64,000 nucleotides of DNA from Planomonospora sp. ID67723. GTDB taxonomy: Bacteria; Actinomycetota; Actinomycetes; Streptosporangiales; Streptosporangiaceae. Each line of letters opens with the position of its first letter. Position 1 is the stretch's first letter. The translations under genes and the position numbers were made by a program. Where the stretch lies: the NCBI RefSeq assembly GCF_015711605.1, contig NZ_JABTEZ010000003.1:930001-994000 (forward strand), written 5' to 3'. Positions 1 to 7,878 of the stretch are shown here, in pieces. Below the pieces are notes generated by a model that had not been told where the DNA came from, made no database searches, and was given only the letters and a program-made list of their open reading frames with translations.

Positions 1-117
1 ATCGCCGCCGTACTTGGCGAACCAGCCGTCGGCGACCGCGCGCAGGGTCAGGCCGGCGGCGACGGTGACGACGGCGACCAGGGCGGCGGGCAGGCGGGTG
101 CGGAGGGCGGGAGGCAC
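1..117 (-). CDS. DUF2809-like membrane protein, N-terminal fragment
   Basis: Reading leftwards from a GTG at 117, 39 codons stay open to the window edge, so only the N-terminus is present. The peptide has a short basic start, then a hydrophobic Ala/Val/Leu helix, then the segment GWFAKYGGD, which resembles the first helix and loop of small DUF2809 integral membrane proteins (usual length about 120-140 residues). A GTGGAG ribosome-binding-like sequence lies just upstream. It sits 41 bases downstream of a gutted rhaM-like gene and may have been its operon partner. The family call is from a short stretch and is tentative; the function of DUF2809 is unknown. Confidence 0.5.
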   Translation of the reverse strand, partial: MPPALRTRLPAALVAVVTVAAGLTLRAVADGWFAKYGGD

Positions 118-158
118 CGCTCCACGATAACGACCGCCGGTCCCGGCCGGCACGCCGG

Positions 159-247
159 TCAGGGCAGCCGCCACACCACCGGCAGGCCCCTGCCGCCGCC
201 TCCGACTCCCCGCCCGGCCGGACCCGGGTGTGCAACGCGACGCGCAT
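159..247 (-). pseudogene. Remnant of an L-rhamnose mutarotase-like gene (rhaM)
   Basis: An ATG at 247 has a strong ribosome binding site (GGAGG, six bases upstream) and encodes MRVALHTRVRPG, the start expected for a DUF718/RhaM protein. In another frame the segment ends with LPVVWRLP and a stop at 159-161, which matches the usual C-terminus of the same family. The 80-odd residues between these ends in a normal protein of about 105 residues are missing, and the two ends are out of frame. I read this as a large internal deletion of a sugar-epimerase gene whose promoter and start survive. It could also be a local assembly error. Confidence 0.55.
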
Positions 248-259
248 GCCGTACCTCCG

Positions 260-294
260 TTGATCGGAGACCGTTATAGCAGTCATCCGATCAA
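260..294 (-). promoter_or_regulatory. Operator-like dyad upstream of the rhaM remnant
   Basis: A perfect 9-bp inverted repeat, TTGATCGGA (260-268) and TCCGATCAA (286-294), separated by 17 bases. The spacer contains TATAAC on the minus strand, suitable as a -10 element for the leftward rhaM remnant/DUF2809 unit. A repressor dyad embracing a promoter is the simplest reading; the regulator is not in the window. Confidence 0.5.
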
Positions 295-315
295 TTGTGG
301 CTCTTCGGCCGGAGA

Positions 316-1611
316 TCAGGGCAGGGGAGGCAGGCGGGAACCGTACAGCCAGGAGGTGAAGAACGTCTCGGACGACCTCGGGGCGTACTCCCGGGCGAGG
401 TCGAGGAACATCTCCGTGGTGACCGAGCCGTGCCGGTTCTCGCTCGTCCAGGCGCGCAGCAGCGCGAAGAAGGCCAGGTCTCCGAGAGTGGTGCGGAGCG
501 CGTGCAGGGTGAGGGCGCCGCGCTTGTAGACGCGGTCGTCGAACAGGTTGCGCGCCCCGGGGTCGGCCAGCACGAAGTCCTGGGGGAGGGCGGCCAGGCG
601 GCGGTGCCAGTGGGCCGCGTGCTGGGCGGCGGACGAGCCGCCGGACACCTCCGACCATATCCACTCCGCGTAGGCCGCGAATCCCTCGTGCAGCCAGATG
701 TCACGCCAGTCGGCCACCGTCAGGCTGTTGCCGAACCACTGGTGCGCCAGCTCGTGGGCGACCAGCCGCTCCTCGCCGCGCGCCCCGTCCACGTGGTTGG
801 CACCGAAGATCGACATCCCCTGCGCCTCGACCGGGATCTCCAGCTCGTCCTCGGTCACCACCACGGTGTAGGAGCCGAACGGGTACGGCCCGAACCGCTC
901 GGTGAAGGCCGTCATCATGCGGTCCTGCCGCCCGAAGTCGTTGCGTACCCGGCGGGCGAGCGCGGGCGGGTGGAACGCCTGCATGCGGGGTCCGAGCTCC
1001 GTCCGCCGGTAGCGGCCGATCTGCACGCTCGCCAGGTACGGCGCCATGGGTTCGGCCTGCTCGTACACCCAGGTCGTGGCCGCCGCGGCATCCCGCCGCT
1101 CCACCAGCTCCCCGTTGGCGACCACCGTGTACGGCGAGGCCGTGGTGACCTCGATCCGGTAGGAGGCCTTGTCGTCCGGCCGGTCGTTGCAGGGGAACCA
1201 CGACGGGGCCCCGATCGGCTGGCCGGCCACGATCACACCGTCGGCGAGCTGCTCCCAGCCGAGACCGCCCCAGTGGCTGGAGACCGGCCGGGGGCTGCCC
1301 GCGTAGCGGACCTCGACGGTGAACGGCCCCGGCCGCAGCCGCGCCTGCGCGACGCGCAGCTTGCCCCCGCGGTGGGTGAAGCGGGCCGTACGGCCGTCGA
1401 CCAGCACCTTGCCGACCCGGAAGGCGCCGAGGTCCAGGCAGAGGTGCTCCAGCGGCCGGACGGCCTGCGCTGACAGGCGGGCGACGGCGTCGAGCCGGTC
1501 GGCGCCGATCCGGTAGTCCAGGGACAGGTCGTAGTGGCCGACCCGGTAGCCGTCCTCGCCGTGCGAGGGGAAGTAGGGGCGGTGGTGGGTGGTGCTCAGA
1601 ACTCTGCTCAC
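316..1611 (-). CDS. M1 family zinc metallopeptidase (aminopeptidase N-like)
   Basis: A 431-residue M1 peptidase, predicted to cleave N-terminal residues of peptides with a single zinc. HELAH is at residues 286-290 and the third zinc ligand, in LHEGF, is Glu309, exactly the HEXXH-X18-E spacing. The upstream VEAQGMS segment corresponds to the GAMEN exopeptidase motif in variant form. No signal peptide is visible, so a cytoplasmic protein is likely. The length fits the short actinobacterial M1 group that lacks the C-terminal helical domain. The GTG start at 1611 overlaps the stop of the peptide synthetase gene by four bases (GTGA) and has an AGAGGA site, so the two are translationally coupled. 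That suggests a joint role, such as trimming or degrading a peptide product; this is inference. Confidence 0.9.
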   Translation of the reverse strand: MSRVLSTTHHRPYFPSHGEDGYRVGHYDLSLDYRIGADRLDAVARLSAQAVRPLEHLCLDLGAFRVGKVLVDGRTARFTHRGGKLRVAQARLRPGPFTVEVRYAGSPRPVSSHWGGLGWEQLADGVIVAGQPIGAPSWFPCNDRPDDKASYRIEVTTASPYTVVANGELVERRDAAAATTWVYEQAEPMAPYLASVQIGRYRRTELGPRMQAFHPPALARRVRNDFGRQDRMMTAFTERFGPYPFGSYTVVVTEDELEIPVEAQGMSIFGANHVDGARGEERLVAHELAHQWFGNSLTVADWRDIWLHEGFAAYAEWIWSEVSGGSSAAQHAAHWHRRLAALPQDFVLADPGARNLFDDRVYKRGALTLHALRTTLGDLAFFALLRAWTSENRHGSVTTEMFLDLAREYAPRSSETFFTSWLYGSRLPPLP

Positions 1612-4600
1612 GTCCTCTGCGGGTGCGCCGTCCATGCTGCGATCGGGTTGCCGAACCAGCGCGTTCCCGGCGGCACGGACTCGCCGCGCATCACCAGGGA
1701 CGCCGGCCCGACCGTGGTGTTCTCCCCCACCGTCGCCGCGGGCAGGACCACCCCGTGCGGGCCGAGCGTCGCGCCGTTCCGCAGGACGACAGTATCGATG
1801 CTCATGACCCGGTCGTGGAACAGGTGCGTCTGCAGGACGCACCCCCGGTTCACGGTCGCGCCGTCGCCCAGGGCGACCAGGTCGATCTCGGGCAGCCAGT
1901 AGGTCTCGCACCACACCCCCCGGCCGATCCGCGCGCCCATCGAGCGCAGCCAGAGGTTGAGCGGGGCCGTGCCCAGCCACGCGTGGGCGAACCACGGTGC
2001 GGCCAGCAGCTCCACGAAGTTGTCGGCCAGCTCGTTGCGCCACACGAACGAGCTCCACAGCGGCCGGTCGCCCGCGGAGATCCGGCCGACGATCAGCCAC
2101 TTGGCGGCGGTGGCGACCGCCGCGGCGAGCACGCCCGCCCCGGCCGCCACGACGCCGGTCAGCAGCGCCGTGACCGCGACGCCGTACTCCCGCAGGAGCC
2201 ACTCCAGGGCGGCGACCACGAGTACGGCGAGCGCGACCGTGGCCATCGCCGGGACGAGCCGGCAGAGTTCGACGGCGGCGCGGGCCGCCTTCAGCCGCAC
2301 CGGCGGGTCGTAGGTGCGGCTGCGGTCGCCGTCCTCGGCGGTGCGGCGCAGCTCGACCGGGGGCATGCCCAGATAGGACGAGCCCGCCTTGGCCTTCTTC
2401 GGCGCGGCCGACAACACCGCGACCAGCCCGTCCCTGGGCACCTTCCGGCCGGGCGCGGTCATCCCCGAGTTGCCGAGGAAGGCGCGCTTGCCGATCCGCA
2501 CGCGGTCCACCCGGAAACGCCCGCCGTCCAGCTCGTACGGCGCGACCATGGTGTCGTCGGCGAGGAACGCGCCGTCCCCGACCGAGGTCATCGAGGGCAG
2601 CGCCAGCACGGTGGAGAGCTCCACGTCCCGGCCGACCTTCATGCCCAGGGCACGCAGCCAGGCGGGGGTGGCCGCGCTCGCGTACAGCGGGAAGAGCCAG
2701 ACCCGGGCCATCGCCATCAGCCGGCCCGTGGTCCACGCCTGCCAGGCCTGGCGGCTGTGCACCGGGTGCAGCCCGGCGCGCAGGCCCACGGCCAGCAGCC
2801 GGACCACGACCACGACGGTCAGCGCGAAAACCGCCATCGAGGCCACGGTGGCGAGCGGCACGCGGTACAGGGCGTCGGCGAGGGTGCCGCGGGTCAGCAG
2901 GAGCAGTCCGGGGGCGGCGGCGGCGATCGGGACGAGGCCGAGCGTCAGCGCGGTGAGCCCGTAGACCGCCGCCCAGAGCCGGGAGCGCGGCGGACGGGGG
3001 GCGGAGGACCGGCGCGCCTTGCCCGTCCGCACCGCGGGCACGCCCGCCCAGCGCTCTCCGGCCGGCACCGGGCCGGCCACCGCCGAGCCGGGGAGGATCT
3101 GGGCGTTCTTCCCGACCCGCGCTCCGGGGAAGAGCGTGGAGCGGGCGCCGACCACGGCGCCCGCTCCGATCCTGATCTCGCCGACGTGCACCCGGTCGCC
3201 GTCGATCCAGTACCCGCTCAGGTCGGTCTCGGGCTCGACCGCCGCGTTCCTGCCGAGCTTCAGCATGCCGGTGATCGGCGGAGGGGAGTGCAGGTCCGCG
3301 TCGGCGCCGACCGTCGCGCCGAGTGCGCGGGCGTAGTGGGTGAGCCAGGGGGCGCTGGAGACCTCGGCCACGCCCAGCCGCTCGGCGAGCTGCTCGGCGA
3401 ACCAGAGACGCAGGTGGACGGCGCCGCCCCGGGGGTAGGTGCCGGGCTCCAGGCCGCGCAGCAGCAGCCGGGCGCTCCCCGCGGCCAGCGCGATCCGCCC
3501 GGCGGGGGTGACGAACACCAGGCCGCCCAGCAGGACCTGCCACCACGGTACGGCCGGCGCCCACGGCAGGCCGGCGAGGTTGTTGAACGCGGCCAGGCCG
3601 ACCAGCCAGCGCATCCCGCCTGCGGTGAGCAGGACCACGGTGAGCACGACCTGCGCGATCGCGGTGCGGCGCGGCACGGGCGCGACGACCCGGCCGGCGG
3701 TCACGATCTGCGGGGCCTCCAGCGCGGACAGGCGCGCGGCGAGCGCACCGAGCGTCGGGTGCTCGTAGAGGTCTCCGGCGGTGACCGCCGGGTACCGCGC
3801 CCTCAGGGCCGAGACCAGCCGGGCCGCGGCCAGGCTGGTGCCGCCCTCGGCGAAGAAGTCCCCCTCGGTCACGCCGAGGACGTCCCGCCAGCGCTCCGCC
3901 ACCCAGAGATCGACGCCGGCGTCCGCTCCGGGACCGTCCCCGGCGCCGGTCAGCGGCCAGGGGAGGGCGTCGCGGTCGATCTTGCCGGAGGTGCGGGTCG
4001 GCAGGTCGTCCACGACGGCGAGCCGCGGCACCAGCGCGGCGGGCAGCGCGTCCCGCAGCCGGTCCCTGGCCTCCTCCTGGTCGAACCCCTCTCCCGGCAC
4101 GACGTAGCCGACGAGGAGCTGGTGTCCGCCGCCGGTCGTGCGGACCGCCGCGGCCGCCCCGCTCACTCCGGGCAGCGCCTGCAGGGCCGCATCCACCTCG
4201 CCCAGCTCGATCCGGCGCCCGCCGAGCTTGACCTGCTCGTCCGCCCGCCCGCCGAAGACCAGCCCCTCGGGCTCGGCCCGGACCAGGTCACCGCTGCGGT
4301 AGGCCCGCTCCCAGCCGAGGGACGGAAGCGGGGCGTACTTCTCCGCGTCCTTGTCCGGGTCGAGGTAGCGGGCCAGGCCGACTCCGCCGATGACCAGCTC
4401 ACCGCTCTCGCCCATGGCGACCGGCTCCCCGGCGGGGTCCACGACCGCCAGGTCCCAGCCGTCCAGCGGCAGCCCGATGCGGACCGGTCCCTCCCCGGTC
4501 AGCGGGGCGGCGCAGGCGACCACCGTCGCCTCGGTCGGGCCGTAGGTGTTCCACACCTCCCGCCCGGGCACGGCCAGCCGCTCGGCCAGCTCGGGCGGGC

Positions 4601-5510
4601 AGGCCTCGCCACCGAAGATCAGCAGCCGGACGTCGTCGAGGCTCTCCGTCGGCCACAGCGCCGCCAGGGTCGGGACCGTGGAGACGACCGTGATGCCCAT
4701 CTCGGTCAGCCACGGGCCGAGGTCCATGCCGGTGCGCACCAGCGACCGGGGCGCGGCGACCAGGCACGCGCCGTGCCGCCAGGCCAGCCACATCTCCTCG
4801 CAGGAGGCGTCGAAGGCCACGGAGAGCCCGGCCAGGACCCGGTCGCCGGGGCCGATCGGCTCGTCCTGGAGGAACAGCCGGGCCTCGGCGTCCACGAACG
4901 CCGCCGCGCTGCGGTGGGTGACCGCGACGCCCTTGGGCTTGCCGGTCGACCCCGAGGTGAAGATGATCCACGCGTCGTCGTCCGGGCCGGGCCGTACGGC
5001 CCCGGACGCCGGCAGTGCGGAGGGGAGGGCAGGAGTCGCGGCCGGGCCGTCGGTCCCGGGACCCCTCGTGCCCTCCGGCAGGCGGTCCCAGGAGTCGAGG
5101 ACGATGACCTTCTCGCCCTCGACGACGGCCGCCGACACCCCCGCCTCGGAGAAGACCAGCTCGGCTCGCTCGTCGGGGTCGTCGGCGTCCACCGGGACAT
5201 AGGCCGCGCCGACGGCGAGCACGGCCAGGATCGCGACGTACAGGCCGGTCGTGCCCGACGGCACCCGCACCCCCACCCGGTCGCCGCGGCCGATCCCGGC
5301 CTCCCGCAGCTCACCGGCGAGCCGGTCCACCTCGGCGCGCAGGCCGAGGTAGTCGAGGCGGGTCCGCCCGTCATCGAGCGCGGCCTCGTGCGGGTGGAGC
5401 CTGACGGTGCGGTCGAGGATGTCGATCAGCGTCCTCCCGGCGGGAGCCTCCCCTCCGGGGAAGACCGCCTGACGCGGCGCATGCCGGATACCGGGATCGT
5501 TAGGGCGCAA
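1608..5510 (-). CDS. Pls/PosA family stand-alone non-ribosomal peptide synthetase
   Basis: A 1300-residue protein with one adenylation domain (about 1-510), one carrier domain (about 530-600) and a long membrane C-terminal part (about 620-1300). Adenylation motifs are clear: FTSGSTGKPKG (A3), NTYGPTEATV (A5), YRSGDLV and GRADEQVKLGGRRIE (A7/A8), and the A10 lysine in TSGKIDRD. The carrier has GGTS with the phosphopantetheine serine near 556. The C-terminal part alternates hydrophobic helices with hexapeptide-type left-handed beta-helix stretches. This layout is that of the family of epsilon-poly-lysine synthetase, where tandem C-terminal domains polymerise a single amino acid without a thioesterase or condensation domain. 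Substrate cannot be read with certainty. The TTG start at 5510 follows GGGAGAG. The M1 peptidase follows with a 4-bp overlap. Confidence 0.92.
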   Translation of the reverse strand: MRPNDPGIRHAPRQAVFPGGEAPAGRTLIDILDRTVRLHPHEAALDDGRTRLDYLGLRAEVDRLAGELREAGIGRGDRVGVRVPSGTTGLYVAILAVLAVGAAYVPVDADDPDERAELVFSEAGVSAAVVEGEKVIVLDSWDRLPEGTRGPGTDGPAATPALPSALPASGAVRPGPDDDAWIIFTSGSTGKPKGVAVTHRSAAAFVDAEARLFLQDEPIGPGDRVLAGLSVAFDASCEEMWLAWRHGACLVAAPRSLVRTGMDLGPWLTEMGITVVSTVPTLAALWPTESLDDVRLLIFGGEACPPELAERLAVPGREVWNTYGPTEATVVACAAPLTGEGPVRIGLPLDGWDLAVVDPAGEPVAMGESGELVIGGVGLARYLDPDKDAEKYAPLPSLGWERAYRSGDLVRAEPEGLVFGGRADEQVKLGGRRIELGEVDAALQALPGVSGAAAAVRTTGGGHQLLVGYVVPGEGFDQEEARDRLRDALPAALVPRLAVVDDLPTRTSGKIDRDALPWPLTGAGDGPGADAGVDLWVAERWRDVLGVTEGDFFAEGGTSLAAARLVSALRARYPAVTAGDLYEHPTLGALAARLSALEAPQIVTAGRVVAPVPRRTAIAQVVLTVVLLTAGGMRWLVGLAAFNNLAGLPWAPAVPWWQVLLGGLVFVTPAGRIALAAGSARLLLRGLEPGTYPRGGAVHLRLWFAEQLAERLGVAEVSSAPWLTHYARALGATVGADADLHSPPPITGMLKLGRNAAVEPETDLSGYWIDGDRVHVGEIRIGAGAVVGARSTLFPGARVGKNAQILPGSAVAGPVPAGERWAGVPAVRTGKARRSSAPRPPRSRLWAAVYGLTALTLGLVPIAAAAPGLLLLTRGTLADALYRVPLATVASMAVFALTVVVVVRLLAVGLRAGLHPVHSRQAWQAWTTGRLMAMARVWLFPLYASAATPAWLRALGMKVGRDVELSTVLALPSMTSVGDGAFLADDTMVAPYELDGGRFRVDRVRIGKRAFLGNSGMTAPGRKVPRDGLVAVLSAAPKKAKAGSSYLGMPPVELRRTAEDGDRSRTYDPPVRLKAARAAVELCRLVPAMATVALAVLVVAALEWLLREYGVAVTALLTGVVAAGAGVLAAAVATAAKWLIVGRISAGDRPLWSSFVWRNELADNFVELLAAPWFAHAWLGTAPLNLWLRSMGARIGRGVWCETYWLPEIDLVALGDGATVNRGCVLQTHLFHDRVMSIDTVVLRNGATLGPHGVVLPAATVGENTTVGPASLVMRGESVPPGTRWFGNPIAAWTAHPQRT

Positions 5511-5595
5511 AGAATCTCTCCCAGTCGCGTGACCGTGACTCCCGTCAGACTACGCGCGCGGTCCGGGCCGCCCTGGGATGCCACTCCTTAGCTCC

Positions 5596-5786
5596 GTATG
5601 TCAACGACTGCCGGGACTGGTGCTATTCCTGCATCGCGCGTGACATATCTCCCTATATATGCACCTTATGGTAACTGAGATGCTACTTAGGGTGATATAG
5701 CATCATTTCGGGGTAACCAGCCTGACGACCCCTCACCAGTGCGGTGGAGTTCGCGCCTGCCGCCCGTCCGAGGAAGTTGGTCATTC
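5596..5786 (+). promoter_or_regulatory. AT-rich divergent promoter region with a 7-bp dyad
   Basis: This stretch between the synthetase and the STAS gene is markedly AT-richer than its surroundings. It contains GATGCTA (5679-5685) and TAGCATC (5698-5704), a perfect inverted repeat with a 12-base spacer, next to TATATAT and TTATGGT runs usable as -10 elements. It probably drives the STAS gene and may also serve the leftward synthetase. Confidence 0.45.
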
Positions 5787-6236
5787 ATGAGAAGTGTCAT
5801 CTTGCCGGATGCCGGGCTCGCCACCGATCTGCCGCCGACGCTCGACCCCGCCTTCCCGCCCCCCGGGCAACCGGCAGCCCTCCCCGCACCGGGCACCGTC
5901 ACCGCCCTGCCGCCGGCCGCCGCCGGCCTGGAGCTTCTGATCGGCCCCGCAACGGACCGCATCGTCGTCACCCTCGTCGGGGACCTGACGATGTCGACCG
6001 CCTACATCCTCGGACGCGCCCTGACCGAACTGGTCGACCAGGGCCACCGTTTCCTCGTGCTCGACGCCAGCGCGCTCGGCTCTTGCGACGGCGCCGGGTG
6101 GACGCTGCTCCTCGGAATCCGCTGGCGGCTGGCCACCGTCTCGGGACACCTCAGACTCACCGGACTGGCCCCGCGGCTCGTGCGCTCGTGCGTGCAGCTG
6201 GAGCTCGCCGAGGTGTTCGGGCTGGACGGGGCCTGA
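5787..6236 (+). CDS. STAS domain protein (anti-anti-sigma factor-like), phospho-serine replaced
   Basis: A 149-residue protein: a Pro/Ala-rich N-terminal tail of about 45 residues, then a STAS fold (about 50-149) beginning DRIVVTLVGDL and ending in the usual amphipathic helix. Such proteins bind anti-sigma kinases and release sigma factors. In SpoIIAA-type proteins the phosphorylated serine lies in an MDSTGL-like segment; here the aligned segment is CDGAGW (about residue 100), so glycine occupies that place. The protein is therefore unlikely to be switched by the standard phosphorylation and may be constitutively active or have another partner. The ATG at 5787 follows GAGGAA with a rather long spacing. 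No anti-sigma factor gene is adjacent. Confidence 0.8.
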   Translation: MRSVILPDAGLATDLPPTLDPAFPPPGQPAALPAPGTVTALPPAAAGLELLIGPATDRIVVTLVGDLTMSTAYILGRALTELVDQGHRFLVLDASALGSCDGAGWTLLLGIRWRLATVSGHLRLTGLAPRLVRSCVQLELAEVFGLDGA

Positions 6237-6256
6237 GCCGGCCGCAGCAGGAAAGC

Positions 6257-7105
6257 TCAACCCCTGCGCAGCTCCAGGGCCAGGGAACGCAGCCAGGGCT
6301 CCGCGAAGGCGGGCTCCGCCGCGACCCGGCGGGCGAGCGCCTCCCGCACCTCCCGGCCGCGGCCGCGATCCACGAGCGTGACGGCCTGGGCGAGCGCACG
6401 CAGGGCTTTCTCGTCGCGGCGGGGTACGGAGACGGCCTCATCGGACCACAGGGCGCGCCGGAACGACGGCGTGATCTTGTGCTGCTCGTTGCCGAGGTAG
6501 CTCCAGACCCAGGGCTCCACGGACACGCCGACCACGGACCTGCGGGGCAGATCGCCGGTCCAGGAGGCCTCCTGCCACCAGCGCCGGGTGTGGGGGCCGG
6601 TCTTCTCACGTGAGGTGATGCCGAGGAAGCGCAGCTTGAGGCGGATGACCTCCCAGCTCTCGCGCTCGTCGCCGATCCAGTCGCGCAGGAGCCCGTACAG
6701 ATGGGTGAAGGTGGCCCCGCCGTACACCAGGTCGGCGAAGACGACCGGGCGCCGACGGCGGGCCAGGCCGTACGGGGTGACGCCCAGCCCTTCGAGGTTG
6801 ACCCGCAACTGCCGGATCTCGGCGGGCTGGAGGGGCTCCTCGAACCGGTGGGAGAACGGGAGCAGGTGGAGCCGGTCCCGGTGCGAGGTCCGGGCCAGGG
6901 CCCCGGCGAGGAGGTCGTGGAGGCTGTCGGCGGAGCGGCCGACGAAGTGCAGGTCCCCGTTGGCGCTGCGGGCCAGGACCTTGGCGGCGCACTCGATCAG
7001 TTCGGGCAGGTAGGGCGGGTCGTGCTCGGGACGGCCCTCCAGGAGGCCGCCGAGCCGGTCGTGACGGACCAGATCCCAGCGGAACGGCCGGTTCGGAACC
7101 GTCAC
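6257..7105 (-). CDS. Uncharacterised protein with a phosphoribosyltransferase-like motif
   Basis: A 282-residue soluble protein that I do not recognise by name. In the middle, VVFADLVYGGATFTHLYGLL (about residues 121-140) resembles the PRPP-binding loop of type I phosphoribosyltransferases (two hydrophobic residues, Asp, then a Gly-rich turn with Thr). The earlier FVGRSADSLHDLLAG could be the preceding helix-forming part of a similar fold. The second half has many Trp and Arg residues and no motif I know. It is convergent with the STAS gene, 20 bases apart. The start is a GTG at 7105 with a weak ribosome site, so the N-terminus is uncertain. A PRTase-fold enzyme is a hypothesis only. Confidence 0.75.
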   Translation of the reverse strand: MTVPNRPFRWDLVRHDRLGGLLEGRPEHDPPYLPELIECAAKVLARSANGDLHFVGRSADSLHDLLAGALARTSHRDRLHLLPFSHRFEEPLQPAEIRQLRVNLEGLGVTPYGLARRRRPVVFADLVYGGATFTHLYGLLRDWIGDERESWEVIRLKLRFLGITSREKTGPHTRRWWQEASWTGDLPRRSVVGVSVEPWVWSYLGNEQHKITPSFRRALWSDEAVSVPRRDEKALRALAQAVTLVDRGRGREVREALARRVAAEPAFAEPWLRSLALELRRG

Positions 7106-7300
7106 GGGCTCTGCAGACAGGGCACGTTCATGTCATCAGGGTGACCAACCGGGCTCCGGCCGGGCAACCGAATTAACCGGCGGAAGCAGATCCGCGGCCG
7201 GGAGGCGCGGACCCGTCATCCCCCGTGCTGCCACGGCAGCCGGACCGGCTCGGCGGGCAGCCCGACCTCTTCGCGCGGGTCTGCCGTATCGCGGGCCTAC

Positions 7301-7350
7301 TCCCGGTGCCGTATGAGCGGTGCCTCCTCATCCCGGTGCCGTAGGAGCGG
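7301..7350. repeat. Tandem 20-bp direct repeat upstream of the DUF1772 gene
   Basis: TCCCGGTGCCGTATGAGCGG at 7301-7320 is repeated at 7331-7350 with one mismatch (T to G), a period of 30 bases, or about three helical turns. It lies 55 bases before the ATG of the DUF1772 gene, in the otherwise featureless stretch 7106-7404, and may be a pair of regulator sites. Confidence 0.5.
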
Positions 7351-7404
7351 AAGTCCTCCCCGGGCGGACGACCCGGACTCGGCGGCCGGGCGACGATTGC
7401 GGCC

Positions 7405-7878
7405 ATGAGAACCTCAGCCGGATACATCCACGGGGCCGCGCTGCTGGCCACCGGGCTGCTCGCGGGAGCCTTCGGGTACGGCGCCGCCAACGTGGTCCCC
7501 ACCTTCGGAGCCGTCCCGCTGGACGTGCGCCTGACCTTCCACACCGCGATGATGAAGGTCAACGAACCGGTCATGCAGAGCGCGATGGCGCTGGCGATCC
7601 TGTCCTCCTTCGCGCTGGCCGTGGTGGCCCGCGGCCTGCCGCGGCGGTTGGCGGCCGGGGCGGGCGCCCTGGCGGTGACCTCGCTGCTGGTGACGGTGTT
7701 CGGCAACGTCCCCCTGCACGCCCACATCCGGCGATGGGCCGCCACGACCGTCCCGGCCGGCCACACGGAGATCCTGCAGCGGTGGGAGCTCTTCCACACC
7801 GTGCGCACCCTGGCCGCACTGGCCGCCTTCACATTGATGATCGTCATCGCCGTTTCCGGCCGGCCCGCCGTCCGATGA
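7405..7878 (+). CDS. DUF1772 (anthrone oxygenase family) membrane protein
   Basis: A 157-residue integral membrane protein with four predicted helices: about 10-30, 60-80, 85-105 and 130-152. It has the conserved features of DUF1772: an N-terminal hydrophobic helix, FHTAMMKVNEPVM near residue 45 and the polar RRWELFHTVRT before the last helix. Some relatives are cofactor-free anthrone oxygenases in polyketide pathways, but most bacterial members are of unknown role. The start ATG at 7405 is clear. Its stop overlaps the ATG of the following hydrolase (ATGA), so the two are co-translated and probably act together. Confidence 0.85.
   Translation: MRTSAGYIHGAALLATGLLAGAFGYGAANVVPTFGAVPLDVRLTFHTAMMKVNEPVMQSAMALAILSSFALAVVARGLPRRLAAGAGALAVTSLLVTVFGNVPLHAHIRRWAATTVPAGHTEILQRWELFHTVRTLAALAAFTLMIVIAVSGRPAVR

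Noticed and set aside
1623-5591. A 1322-codon plus-strand open frame
   Set aside because: It lies wholly opposite the peptide synthetase gene, is rich in Arg/Gly/His/Ala and has no domain. It is the usual high-GC antisense frame.
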